From assembly GCA_005116955.1 (NCBI GenBank), contig SWDI01000002.1:539496-603495 (forward strand): a stretch of DNA of 64,000 nucleotides, in the 5' to 3' direction. The first letter of the stretch is position 1. Each line of letters begins with the position of its first letter. The stretch comes from Nitrospira sp. (GTDB lineage: Bacteria; Nitrospirota; Nitrospiria; Nitrospirales; Nitrospiraceae). The notes under the pieces are model-generated. The model worked only from the letters and a program-made list of their open reading frames with translations. It was not told the DNA's origin and made no database searches. Both the position numbers and the translations under genes were made by a program. Positions 55,328 through 63,373 of this stretch are shown in pieces.

Positions 55328-55453
55328 CCAGAATGCGGAACAAGTCCGCCAGCAGCGCTCTCGTCTCACTCAGAGGCTCAACGTACGGTAAAGAGCACGA
55401 TTCGCCTCTTCGCTCGCTGCGTCCTTGCTGGACAGCCTTTTAGCGCATCCTGC
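55328..55453 (-). repeat. Dispersed intergenic repeat, copy 5 (inverted)
   Basis: Same orientation as copy 2: CCAGCAGCGCTCTCGTCTCA, AGAGGCTCAACGTACGGTA, TTCGCCTCTTCGCTCGCTGC, ending GCGCATCCTGCTGG. It lies between the helical lipoprotein and the RHH/PIN module, downstream of the former. Confidence 0.85.
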
Positions 55454-55507
55454 TGGTTGACCTCGCCGCAGCCTCCACTGTATGACTTTGGCATACAGGA
55501 GGTGCCC

Positions 55508-55753
55508 ATGAAACACTCGCGCGTTCCAGTGACGGTTTCCCTCCCATCCAATCTTGCTGAGCATTTTGACCGACTGGCCAAAGCAGAGGCCAAGAATAAG
55601 AGCCAACTCTTCAGGGAAATGCTCACGGTCTATGAACAACGGCGTCGAGAAGAGCAATTCCACGAATTACAGCGATACGGCGAAAAAAAAGCCAGAAAAC
55701 AAAGCGTGCTGACCGAGGCCGACGTGGAGAAACTGGTCTTCCAAGGCCGCTGA
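55508..55753 (+). CDS. RHH-type antitoxin
   Basis: 81 residues from ATG 55508, which has a perfect AGGAGGT site 5 nt upstream; a longer frame from 55457 has none. N-terminal ribbon-helix-helix: VPVTVSLPSNLAEHFDRLAKAEAKNKSQLFREML, then a charged helix that would wrap the toxin. Two bases separate its stop from the GTG start of the PIN gene, the usual order of an antitoxin-toxin pair. It should repress the operon with its toxin. Confidence 0.85.
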   Translation: MKHSRVPVTVSLPSNLAEHFDRLAKAEAKNKSQLFREMLTVYEQRRREEQFHELQRYGEKKARKQSVLTEADVEKLVFQGR

Positions 55754-55755
55754 CC

Positions 55756-56157
55756 GTGCGTGTCGTCTTTGACACCAATATCTATATCTCGGCGTTTGCT
55801 ATTCCAGGAGGAAACGCCGAGGAAGCCTACCTCCGAGCGATCAAAGGCCATATTGAACTCTTCACCTCGGTCGCAATTCTGACAGAAACCGCACGAGTGC
55901 TCCAAACAAAGTTCGATTGGGCAGAAGACAGAACTCGGCAGGCGATTCAGAGCATCAGTCACATTGCCACGGTGTTACGCCCCCGCCCGACCCTGCACCT
56001 ACTACGAGACGAGCCAGACAACCACATTCTTGAATGTGCCATGGCCGCTTAGGCGGAATGGATCATTTCCGGCGATCGGCATCTCCTCGCGCTCAAACGC
56101 CGCACAAGCAGTGCCATCATGTCGCTCGCCGACTTTCTTGCTGAGACCCAGACATAA
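55756..56157 (+). pseudogene. PIN-domain toxin interrupted by an in-frame TAG
   Basis: GTG start, then VVFDTNIYISAFAIPGGNAEEAYL with the first PIN acidic residue (Asp of FDTN). The Glu of LTETARVL and the Asp of DEPDNHILECA follow. TAG at 56050-56052 stops it at 98 residues. The frame continues for 34 codons (AEWIISGDRHLLALK...SLADFLAETQT) to TAA, including the conserved SGDRHLL strand with the last acidic residue of the RNase site. A point mutation has therefore probably inactivated the toxin. The antitoxin is intact. Confidence 0.8.
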
Positions 56158-56271
56158 ATATCCTCCTGCCATAACGCAAGCAGGGTAGGCTTCTGCCAGC
56201 CGTACGGCGAGGACAACCCATCGACAGCCTCTGACGGCCTCGTACGCCGGTGAACACTCGCGCCATGCACC

Positions 56272-56310
56272 TTGACAAAAACAGTAATGCCAATGTAATT
56301 GCCCTACATT
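56272..56310 (+). promoter_or_regulatory. mazEF promoter with an operator-like inverted repeat
   Basis: TTGACA (56272-56277), 18 bp and TAATTG (56296-56301). AATGTA and TACATT (56292-56310) form an inverted repeat over the -10, the expected place for autorepression by MazE-MazF. Confidence 0.5.
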
Positions 56311-56335
56311 AAACGCACTGCATTGTGGAGGCGTG

Positions 56336-56590
56336 ATGAAGGCACGGGTGGTAAGAATCGGAAACTCCCGAGGCATCCGGATTCCAAAGGCCGTGATTGA
56401 GCAGTGTCACTTGCATGGAGCCGTTGATCTGGAAATCCAGCAGGGGCAACTCGTCATTCGGTCCGCTTCAAAGGCGCGAGCAGGATGGAGCCAAGCCTTT
56501 GAGCAGATGCATCGTCACGGAGACGACCTGCTCGTGGACCGCGAATCCGCCCTGACCTCCAAGTGGGACCGGAACGAGTGGGCGTGGTAA
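56336..56590 (+). CDS. mazE: MazE-like (AbrB-type) antitoxin
   Basis: 84 residues from ATG 56336 (a GTG one codon earlier is possible), GGAGG 4 nt upstream. The swapped-hairpin DNA-binding domain is clear: ARVVRIGNSRGIRIPKAVIEQC, then VDLEIQQGQLVIRS. The acidic, Trp-rich tail (SALTSKWDRNEWAW) should bind and block MazF. It overlaps the mazF start. Confidence 0.92.
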   Translation: MKARVVRIGNSRGIRIPKAVIEQCHLHGAVDLEIQQGQLVIRSASKARAGWSQAFEQMHRHGDDLLVDRESALTSKWDRNEWAW

Positions 56591-56907
56591 CAGCCCGCTT
56601 TGATGTCTTCCTTGTCCACCTCGATCCTACTGAGGGACGAGAAATCAGTAAGACTCGCCCCTGCCTTGTCATCTCACCGGATGAGATGAATGCCCACATC
56701 GATACGGTCATCGTGGCACCGATGACAACGAAGGGACGTCCCTACCCAACCCATGTACCAGTTCGGTTCAAGGGGAAGTCAGGACAGATTGTGCTGGATC
56801 AAATCAGAACCGTAGACAAAAGCCGACTCGTCAAGCGCATGGGCAAGATCGACGAATCCACCCAACGGCAAGTTCTCTCCCCCCTTGCGGAACTCTTTGC
56901 TCCCTAG
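56584..56907 (+). CDS. mazF: MazF-like endoribonuclease toxin
   Basis: 107 residues from GTG 56584, which overlaps the antitoxin stop (the frame extends to 56563). Family hallmarks: FDVFLVHLDPTEGREISKTRPCLVISPD, then VIVAPMTTKGRPYPTHVPV, and GQIVLDQIRTVDKSRLVKRMGKI. The Arg and Thr/Ser residues of the MazF site are in place, so the toxin looks intact. MazF cleaves mRNA at short sequence motifs. Confidence 0.92.
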   Translation: MVTARFDVFLVHLDPTEGREISKTRPCLVISPDEMNAHIDTVIVAPMTTKGRPYPTHVPVRFKGKSGQIVLDQIRTVDKSRLVKRMGKIDESTQRQVLSPLAELFAP

Positions 56908-57677
56908 CAGGGCGTCTGTTATGGGGCTGTAGGTATCCTCAGCTGCTGCGCCCTTACTATGGCCAGACCAATGAGAGCTTCAACAACACCAGCGACAGAA
57001 TAGGTTGAATCGCCCAGGTACACAGCCCCTCCATACACCATGATGATTCTTCTATAGTTGCACTTCACGACCTACCTCAGCCAAGGCACGGTAATAACCC
57101 TTCGACTTTGTGCGCGAGCAAAGTAGTCTTGCCCTATCAACTCTCCTGCACGATGCTTGCTGTATCAAACATCACCGTCTCCGCTGAATTCTTGCCCAAT
57201 CCCGAGACGAGACCGGGCCAATCAGCTCTATTATTTAATAGGGCTTAACATATCCCTTTAATAGAGCCGAACTTCCTCAAACTAACGAGTCATAGCCGAA
57301 TCGTTTCTTCGGCGCTATGATCCCGCCGCGATTGAGTGCGACCAGTTCCGCGAAATGCGTCTGAGGAACCTGAGGACTGAAGCATCATCGTGGGAGGCAA
57401 GTGGTTCGGAGGGTAAACGGTGAATCTATTTCGATACGCCCTGAATCGAAAAAGATACATCTCATGAGATCTCTATCTCTGGCAACAGCACAATGCTTGG
57501 GAATGTACGTAGTTCTTGCGGATTCATCGTTGGTCCGTTCCTTGCGAAGGAAACTCACATGAGGTTGCACAGTCTGTAGATCGATTACCATCATGACCGA
57601 TTGGACTTGTTCCAGTGCACATCAAGATTCTAGCGACGCGATTGACATCATATGACTTTCACCTTGAGGGATATTCG
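56908..57677. other. Gap with AT-rich stretch, no certain gene
   Basis: About 770 bp. Short frames only; one minus-strand frame (stop at 56919-56921, about 50 codons) reads YGGAVYLGDSTYSVAGVVEALIG and might be a remnant, but has no start signal. An AT-rich imperfect inverted repeat lies at ~57230-57275. The last ~85 bp belong to the duplicated segment described for the small membrane peptides. Confidence 0.4.
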
Positions 57678-57753
57678 ATGCGCAGCTCACTGTGGTTGGA
57701 CGTTGGTGGGTGGTTGCTTCTGTTGCTCGTAGTCACTCTGACCACCCGATGAA
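57591..57753 (+). repeat. Duplicated ~160 bp segment, copy 1
   Basis: Shares with 59581-59751 the blocks TTCCAGTGCA, AGCGACGCGATTGAC, TGAGGGA.ATTCGATGCGCAG, CTCACTGTGG and GACGTTGGTGGGTGGTTGCT. It carries a ribosome site and the 24-codon frame at 57678. It ends ~110 bp before the start of hydrolase paralogue 2. Confidence 0.85.
57678..57752 (+). CDS. 24-residue membrane peptide, copy 1
   Basis: ATG with GAGGGA 6-7 nt upstream, then a frame of 24 codons and TGA. The peptide starts MRSSLWLDVGGW and continues with a LLLLLVVTLT helix and a final Arg, so a single membrane helix with charged ends. A second copy (59676-59750) differs at eight codons, five of which are synonymous. That argues for selection on the peptide. 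It lies 108 bp upstream of the hydrolase lipoprotein paralogue 2. No known family. Confidence 0.6.
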   Translation: MRSSLWLDVGGWLLLLLVVTLTTR

Positions 57754-57860
57754 ACGCCGGACTGACAAATGAGACATTGGGTGCGGCAATCAATCAATGG
57801 TCCTGCCTGCCCCCAATTCTTACCTATTCAGTTTTCGATACTGTCATCAAGGAGCTGTGG

Positions 57861-59528
57861 ATGAACTATCATAAATCAAGGTCGGTTAGTGGGCGACTGA
57901 CTTTCGGGAGGCTGTTTATTTGTTCATCGCTAATTACAGGTGCTCTTCTCCCGTCATTCGGCTGTTCGACCTTACCTAATCTGAAGACCGAGCACGTCGT
58001 GATGGTTAATCGCACGGGGAATCTAATCGATCCGCGGGGAAACATTGGAAAGCCAGAAGGTGGGAAGCATTTACTTTTCAAGCCCTATGCGGAGTTGGCC
58101 AATACGGACGATCCAAAATTAGACAAGAAGGCCGTAGATGACTATTTCACAAAACTTTTCACATCACTCGAACAGACACGGGTTCGTAATGGAGGTACAA
58201 GGAAGCGGATTCTTCTCTATGTGCATGGCGGCTTGAATACAGCGCAAGCATCGATCGAACGGGTTGTCGAGTACAGCGCCAGGATCCAGGAAGATGGAAC
58301 CTATCCAATTTTTGTAAATTGGGATTCATCACTCACATCGAGCTATCGCGACCATTTAGTACTGCTGCGCCAGGGACGCCGCGCCGACGACTGGTGCTGC
58401 CAGGCCTGGAAGGAATATGGAAAGGGTTATGCCCTAGGTTCAAATCTAGCTGGGGGTGTGGCCAGTGCAGTGACAACCCCATTGTATTTCGCTTTCGATT
58501 TTGCTCGCGGAGTAATCCGGCTACCAGTCGACCTCTATGGTGTCTATGCAGACCTCCTCAGCTCGCACTGGCGAAGCGCCTTCACCGATGAAAACATAGG
58601 CAAGGATCACTGGCCACACGGCAATTGCGCCGTGAATGCAAAGGTGGGGATGACACCACGCGCAGATGCTCTACTGTGTGAAGTACGACATCCTTCGGCT
58701 GAACAGAAGCCCTATCCTCTCGTACAGGGAATAAACCAAAGGACCGGGTGGGAATCCGCATGGCAAATTGCCCGGACTGTGGCCACGGTACCCGTTCATA
58801 TTGGATCCGGATTGGTGATCGACATGGCGGGCACAGGTTCCTGGAGTTCGATGCACCGCCGCACTACGGTAATGTTCAATCGGGACCAGGATCTTTGGGC
58901 ACCTGACCCGCACGTGTCACCCACTGGTGGTGTTGCACAATTCATGACAAACCTCCGTGAGTTTCTAGAAGCACACGGCGGCAAGAGTGAATGGGAAGTG
59001 GTACTCATTGGTCATAGCATGGGGACAATTGTCGCCAACGAAATGGTTCGACAATTTGGACATCCGCTTAGGAAGAACCCCAGGGAGCCATTGTTCGACG
59101 AAATCGTGTTTATGGGCGCAGCCTGCTCCTTGCGCGACTACATGAACACCATTCCGCACTATCTCGAAGAGTACAAGACCACCCGCATGTATCACCTCAT
59201 GCTTCATGATCAAGCGGAGTCCACCGAGCAGTCCCTCTGGGGTACAGCGCTCCCAGGTTCTCTATTGGTCTGGCTCGACGGGTTTTTCACCAGGCCGGAT
59301 TCGCCACTGGACCTCGTTGCGGGACGGTATCAAAACCTCTTGAGGGTTATGCACCTCCACGAGCCTGAGCTCCGTGAACGCATCTCAGTAAAAGTCTTCA
59401 ATTTTGGCGAGAAGGCAAAAGAAACGAGCCCGCAGACACACGGCGACTTTGGGGAATTCCCATTCTGGAAAGATGAGTTTTGGCAAGCGAAAGGCGACTC
59501 ACCCTTTTTGCTGCGACGCGTGCAGTGA
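57861..59528 (+). CDS. Alpha/beta-hydrolase lipoprotein, paralogue 2
   Basis: 555 residues from ATG 57861 with AAGGAG 6 nt upstream; the frame is open to 57777 but without a start signal. Lipobox PSFGC (Cys35). All motifs of paralogue 1 are present: EHVVMVNRTGNLIDPRGNIG, LLYVHGGLNTAQASIER, NWDSSLTSSYRDHL, elbow GHSMGT with Ser386, and QTHGDF with His527. Compared with paralogue 1 the central region (GVIRLPVDLYGVYADLLSSHW) is strongly conserved, and the insertion before PLVQGINQRTG varies. Envelope esterase of unknown substrate. Confidence 0.85.
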   Translation: MNYHKSRSVSGRLTFGRLFICSSLITGALLPSFGCSTLPNLKTEHVVMVNRTGNLIDPRGNIGKPEGGKHLLFKPYAELANTDDPKLDKKAVDDYFTKLFTSLEQTRVRNGGTRKRILLYVHGGLNTAQASIERVVEYSARIQEDGTYPIFVNWDSSLTSSYRDHLVLLRQGRRADDWCCQAWKEYGKGYALGSNLAGGVASAVTTPLYFAFDFARGVIRLPVDLYGVYADLLSSHWRSAFTDENIGKDHWPHGNCAVNAKVGMTPRADALLCEVRHPSAEQKPYPLVQGINQRTGWESAWQIARTVATVPVHIGSGLVIDMAGTGSWSSMHRRTTVMFNRDQDLWAPDPHVSPTGGVAQFMTNLREFLEAHGGKSEWEVVLIGHSMGTIVANEMVRQFGHPLRKNPREPLFDEIVFMGAACSLRDYMNTIPHYLEEYKTTRMYHLMLHDQAESTEQSLWGTALPGSLLVWLDGFFTRPDSPLDLVAGRYQNLLRVMHLHEPELRERISVKVFNFGEKAKETSPQTHGDFGEFPFWKDEFWQAKGDSPFLLRRVQ

Positions 59529-59580
59529 AGCAGCGAGTAAGTCGTCGACAAGACCAATGTACGTCAATGGGCATGCCTGA

Positions 59581-59751
59581 CACCATGTCTTTATTTGATC
59601 GGACACGTTCCAGTGCATATCAGGATTCCAGCGACGCGATTGACGGCATCTGGCATTTACCATGAGGGACATTCGATGCGCAGCTCACTGTGGTGGGACG
59701 TTGGTGGGTGGTTGCTCCTGTTGCTCACGGTCACGCTGACAGCCCGGTGAA
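59581..59751 (+). repeat. Duplicated ~160 bp segment, copy 2
   Basis: Second copy of the 57591-57753 segment, directly behind hydrolase paralogue 2. It contains the second membrane-peptide frame and is followed after 98 bp by the exported protein gene at 59849. Confidence 0.85.
59676..59750 (+). CDS. 24-residue membrane peptide, copy 2
   Basis: Same frame and length as copy 1: ribosome site GAGGGA, ATG, peptide MRSSLWWDVGGW with a LLLLLTVTLT helix, Ala-Arg end and TGA. Amino-acid changes are Leu7 to Trp, Val to Thr in the helix and Thr to Ala near the end; the other base changes are silent. It precedes the exported protein and hydrolase paralogue 3. Confidence 0.6.
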   Translation: MRSSLWWDVGGWLLLLLTVTLTAR

Positions 59752-59848
59752 ACTCCGTGGCGCACCAGGCTGGACTGGGCAAGGTAATGGTCAATGGTTA
59801 GGTCTGACGCCATATCTTTTAACTCACCAAACGACAAAAGGTGATCTT

Positions 59849-60493
59849 ATGTATCAATTCATCTCACTTACTCTTTCTCTTATATTGGTCTTAAGTAGCC
59901 AAGCAGTTAGCGCTGCAGGAACAGGTCCGAATAATGGCCAGAATCCTGACGAGACGGACGAGGCTAAAATTGCGAAGAGAATTGCGAACTGCAAACGGCC
60001 AGACAATTCGCCATCGTACATCAGCGATTTACCGCTTTTGGGCACGCTGACATTTACCAAGCAATGGGGAGAATGGTCGGTAAAACCTGCCGCCTCCGTT
60101 CAAGTCATTAAATATGACTTGGCTGCAAAGCAAGTCAGTATCAATAAGTCTCTAGGAGCCGGTGCTTCGTTCCATTTCTATAAAAATGAAGACAACTTAA
60201 AATTCGGTAACAAACAACTATCTGTGCACGATATAAAGCCAGAGTGCCGAGCCACAACCTTAAGCGCTAAAGACGTCCATGAGGATCCAGTAAACGGTAA
60301 GATCGCTTACAGTTTGTTCTCAATCACACCAACAGTTTATGCCAGCGAAGACCAAGGTAAAGAATTTAGCGTACAGCCCGCAATACTCGTGGGCGTATTC
60401 CGCGATATCTTCAATTTTGGAGTAGGGTTCAATCTGACTGGTGAGGAGAAGGGACATACGTTCCTCTTATTCAGCATGGGAGCTAGTTTCTGA
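59849..60493 (+). CDS. Exported beta-rich protein, possibly outer-membrane
   Basis: 214 residues from ATG 59849, with AAGGTG 5-6 nt upstream; the longer frame from 59690 overlaps the small membrane peptide and has no start signal. Signal peptide ends SSQAVSAAG. The mature part has amphipathic strands (GTLTFTKQWGEWSVKPAASVQVIKYDL, KEFSVQPAILVGVFRDIFNFGVGFNLTG) and ends with LFSMGASF, a terminal Phe as in many outer-membrane beta-barrels. Directly upstream of paralogue 3. Confidence 0.7.
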   Translation: MYQFISLTLSLILVLSSQAVSAAGTGPNNGQNPDETDEAKIAKRIANCKRPDNSPSYISDLPLLGTLTFTKQWGEWSVKPAASVQVIKYDLAAKQVSINKSLGAGASFHFYKNEDNLKFGNKQLSVHDIKPECRATTLSAKDVHEDPVNGKIAYSLFSITPTVYASEDQGKEFSVQPAILVGVFRDIFNFGVGFNLTGEEKGHTFLLFSMGASF

Positions 60494-60595
60494 AATATGA
60501 TGCGGTCCAGAGAAAAAGCACACCTAGATCAAACAGTAGTTTTCTGCTACTCGTATTTCAAACAAGGACTCCTTGCCCTATTTCTGAATTTGGAG

Positions 60596-62302
60596 ATGAG
60601 CAGGAAGCCTGGACCTTTAGAATGTTGTTGGCACCCTACCTTGATGTTCTCTTTGGTCATTGCACTCGTCGTTAGCCTTTCGGCCTGCACTATAAAAAGA
60701 GCGGACCTCCGAATTGAAGATCACGTTGTCATGGTAGACGGAATGGGGGACCTAGTTGACCCACGAGGGAATATTGGAACCCCTGATTCTGGCCAACATG
60801 TCATTTTTAAAGCCTATCCTAACTTGCAAAGCCAGGAAGAATACTTCACGCGGCTCTTCTCCTCAGTAAATGAAAGAACTCCTTTCCCTTCCCAACCTGA
60901 TAAGAGAAGGAGGATATTACTCTTCATCCATGGCGGAATGAATACAGCACGTGCGTCAATCGAGCGTGTCACAAAGCACAGCAACAAGATTCTCGAGGCT
61001 GATGCGTATCCGATATTTATTAACTGGGACTCGTCGTTGACATCCAGTTACATTGACCATCTATTCTTCCTACGCCAGGGAGAGCGCGTTGGTAATTGGT
61101 GTTGCAAATGGATGAAAGGCACGGGCTTGGGGGATCAGATGGCTGGCCTGGCTGGAGTCTTGTCCAGTGCGGGGACAGCTCCATTCTACGCAACCTTTGA
61201 TTTATTGCGTGGCGCTGTCCGCATGCCCATCGATATTTGGGCCATCTGGAAGGAGATGATCAAGGCGCATGTTAACGGAGAACGTAAAAATGATCCAGGG
61301 GATCGCGATAAGACCTGTAAAGAGTCTGTCCCATCTGTCCCAGTGGGCATTACACTACGGGCCGATCGTTTGCTCTGTGCATATCATGGAGGCATGAAGA
61401 ACTCACCGGCGATAGCCCAAGGGCTCGACAGTCGTAAGTCGCCTGAACAGATACAGCAGATCGGGATAGCCGTTCTAGGAGGACTCACTTTTATGCACCA
61501 ATTTTCCACACTCGTCAGCGACATAGTCGGAACTGGGGCATGGAGCTCTATGAATCGTCGTACAACAGTGATGTTTCACCGTGACGATGATCTTTCAGAC
61601 GGTTCCACTGATACAAAACCAGCAGGTGGAATTGCTCAATTCATGAATGCGTTCAGGGAATTCCTGAAAAAAGAAGGGGGAAAAGAGAAGTGGGAAGTTG
61701 TACTCGTGGGACACAGTATGGGAGCCATAATCGTTAATCAAATGGTGCGGCAGTTCGGGCATCCACTGTCCGATGGAACCCGCGAACCTTTGTTCGACAC
61801 GATCGTCTATATGGCAGCTGCAGCTTCATTGCGTGACTATTTGAACACAATCCCTCCCTACCTAAAGGAATACGGAAACGAACACGGGCAAAACCATCGC
61901 GAACCTCGGATCTTTCACTTAACATTGAACGATCGAGCCGAAGCTGATGAACAATACCTTCCAATCACTCACCCTGGATCTCTTCTGGTCTGGATTGATA
62001 TGTTTTTCGCTCGCCCTGACGCGCTACTAGATTACGTGGCAGGCCGCTATTCAAATCTGTTGGGTGTAATGCACCTCCATGACCACTCAATCCGCGATAG
62101 AGTTTCCATTAAATCCTTCAACTATGGAAAAGAAAATAAATCTTATAACCCCCAAACTCATGGAGACTTTGACGAATTTCCTTTCTGGAGAGAAGATTTC
62201 TGGACTGTACGCGGCCTAGACCCGTTTTCTGTAAGACGCTGCGAGAAAGAACCGCTGTCATCCGACCTCTGTCCAAGGGAACTCCGCAGTGACTTGCCCT
62301 GA
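60596..62302 (+). CDS. Alpha/beta-hydrolase lipoprotein, paralogue 3
   Basis: 568 residues if started at ATG 60596; ATG 60497 and 60644 are alternatives and none has a clear ribosome site. Lipobox SLSAC (Cys31). Same motif order as the paralogues at 52324 and 57861: DHVVMVDGMGDLVDPRGNIG, LLFIHGGMNTARASIER, INWDSSLTSSYIDHL, GHSMGA with Ser374, QTHGDF with His522. It is the most divergent copy, AT-richer, with an extra C-terminal tail of ~25 residues. Probably an envelope esterase of the same system. Confidence 0.85.
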   Translation: MSRKPGPLECCWHPTLMFSLVIALVVSLSACTIKRADLRIEDHVVMVDGMGDLVDPRGNIGTPDSGQHVIFKAYPNLQSQEEYFTRLFSSVNERTPFPSQPDKRRRILLFIHGGMNTARASIERVTKHSNKILEADAYPIFINWDSSLTSSYIDHLFFLRQGERVGNWCCKWMKGTGLGDQMAGLAGVLSSAGTAPFYATFDLLRGAVRMPIDIWAIWKEMIKAHVNGERKNDPGDRDKTCKESVPSVPVGITLRADRLLCAYHGGMKNSPAIAQGLDSRKSPEQIQQIGIAVLGGLTFMHQFSTLVSDIVGTGAWSSMNRRTTVMFHRDDDLSDGSTDTKPAGGIAQFMNAFREFLKKEGGKEKWEVVLVGHSMGAIIVNQMVRQFGHPLSDGTREPLFDTIVYMAAAASLRDYLNTIPPYLKEYGNEHGQNHREPRIFHLTLNDRAEADEQYLPITHPGSLLVWIDMFFARPDALLDYVAGRYSNLLGVMHLHDHSIRDRVSIKSFNYGKENKSYNPQTHGDFDEFPFWREDFWTVRGLDPFSVRRCEKEPLSSDLCPRELRSDLP

Positions 62303-62447
62303 AAGGAAGGTTTGAGTCCTGTGGAGCGGGATACAAAGCCCACAATCAGAAGCTACAACTTTGCAATTGCCGTGACTTCTGGTCGCCGGCCATGACATGC
62401 AGACCATCAATTCCTTGCACTTGAGACAACAAAGGGAACTCTAAATC

Positions 62448-63338
62448 ATGTGTAAGACTTTGGCGTACGTTATCCTACTCAGTTTCTTCTTGCAGGCTTG
62501 CGCAGAATCCGGGAATAAGATCTGGTGCAGCAACAGGTACCTCTATGATCTACCCAAACAACCACCTTTAGACGGAAAACATCAGGAGTTTTCGCAGAAG
62601 GGTTACATCTATGCATTGGCATCGGCGCTGTCGCTACAGAATGCAACAAAAGATCAGGAGCACCATTTCCACAAACCCGAAAGGCTGCGACTCTTCGAGC
62701 GTTCTCCCGGAACTTTCGGTTTCGATGCCATGGCATTTGATTTAATGAGCAGCAAAGCAGGAGATGAGCCGGAGGAGATTGTAGTGGCCTTCACCGGCTC
62801 AAACGATTGGCGCGATTGGGTCTTTACAAATCTCTTGTTCTTTCAGGCCCAATATGACCAAGCACGGGCCTTCATTCAGAAGGTTAGTGCTCTTAGACCA
62901 GGGAAGAAGCTGGTTGCTACAGGATATTCCCTTGGAGGAGGGCTCGCAATTCACGTTGCAAAACGACCTGAAACAACTCATCTGGTTTCGGAAGCCTGGG
63001 CGTTTAATCCAAGCCCAAAGACGTGGGCACCAGGTGGGCCTAGCAAAAGGATTTGGGTTGGATCCGCTCGTGGAGAAATTTTATCTAGCCTTCGGAGTGG
63101 ATGGTTTAACTTTATACCAGGGATTAATAGTATTGGTGCTTTTGAAAACCAGGTTGCGGAGGATTGGTACTTTATTAATACATCGTCCATGTATGGTCAT
63201 TTCCGGTGGGTCATGACACGCAATATGCTACATGGCGCCGATTACACATTCGCACCTAAAAATGAACCTCCCATGACCGAGCCGTTAGAAATTCTTAAAC
63301 GTTCACAACATCCTTCCTTTGCAGCCTGTTCGATGTAA
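62448..63338 (+). CDS. Class-3-lipase-like lipoprotein
   Basis: 296 residues; lipobox FLQAC (Cys18). Contains IVVAFTGSNDWRDWVFTNLLF, the FRGT-like strand of class 3 lipases, and the nucleophile elbow ATGYSLGGGLAIHVAK with Ser161. This is the layout of the lipase_3/DUF2974 type. The candidate acid and base are not obvious; HFRW near 240 could give the His. Follows hydrolase paralogue 3 after 145 bp, same strand. Confidence 0.82.
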   Translation: MCKTLAYVILLSFFLQACAESGNKIWCSNRYLYDLPKQPPLDGKHQEFSQKGYIYALASALSLQNATKDQEHHFHKPERLRLFERSPGTFGFDAMAFDLMSSKAGDEPEEIVVAFTGSNDWRDWVFTNLLFFQAQYDQARAFIQKVSALRPGKKLVATGYSLGGGLAIHVAKRPETTHLVSEAWAFNPSPKTWAPGGPSKRIWVGSARGEILSSLRSGWFNFIPGINSIGAFENQVAEDWYFINTSSMYGHFRWVMTRNMLHGADYTFAPKNEPPMTEPLEILKRSQHPSFAACSM

Positions 63339-63373
63339 GATCGAACAATAGGCAAATACCAACAGAGCATCAG

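Noticed and set aside
3703..56157. Reassignment of TAG as a sense codon, suggested by two in-frame TAGs
   Set aside because: Many intact genes of the window end in TAG (895-aa PDZ gene, 42710, 45729, 49862, the lipoprotein at 11885). Two point mutations in accessory genes are the simpler explanation.
57385..57594. 69-codon minus-strand frame in the gap before hydrolase paralogue 2
   Set aside because: No ribosome site, no recognisable product, and it ends at the border of the duplicated segment; probably chance.
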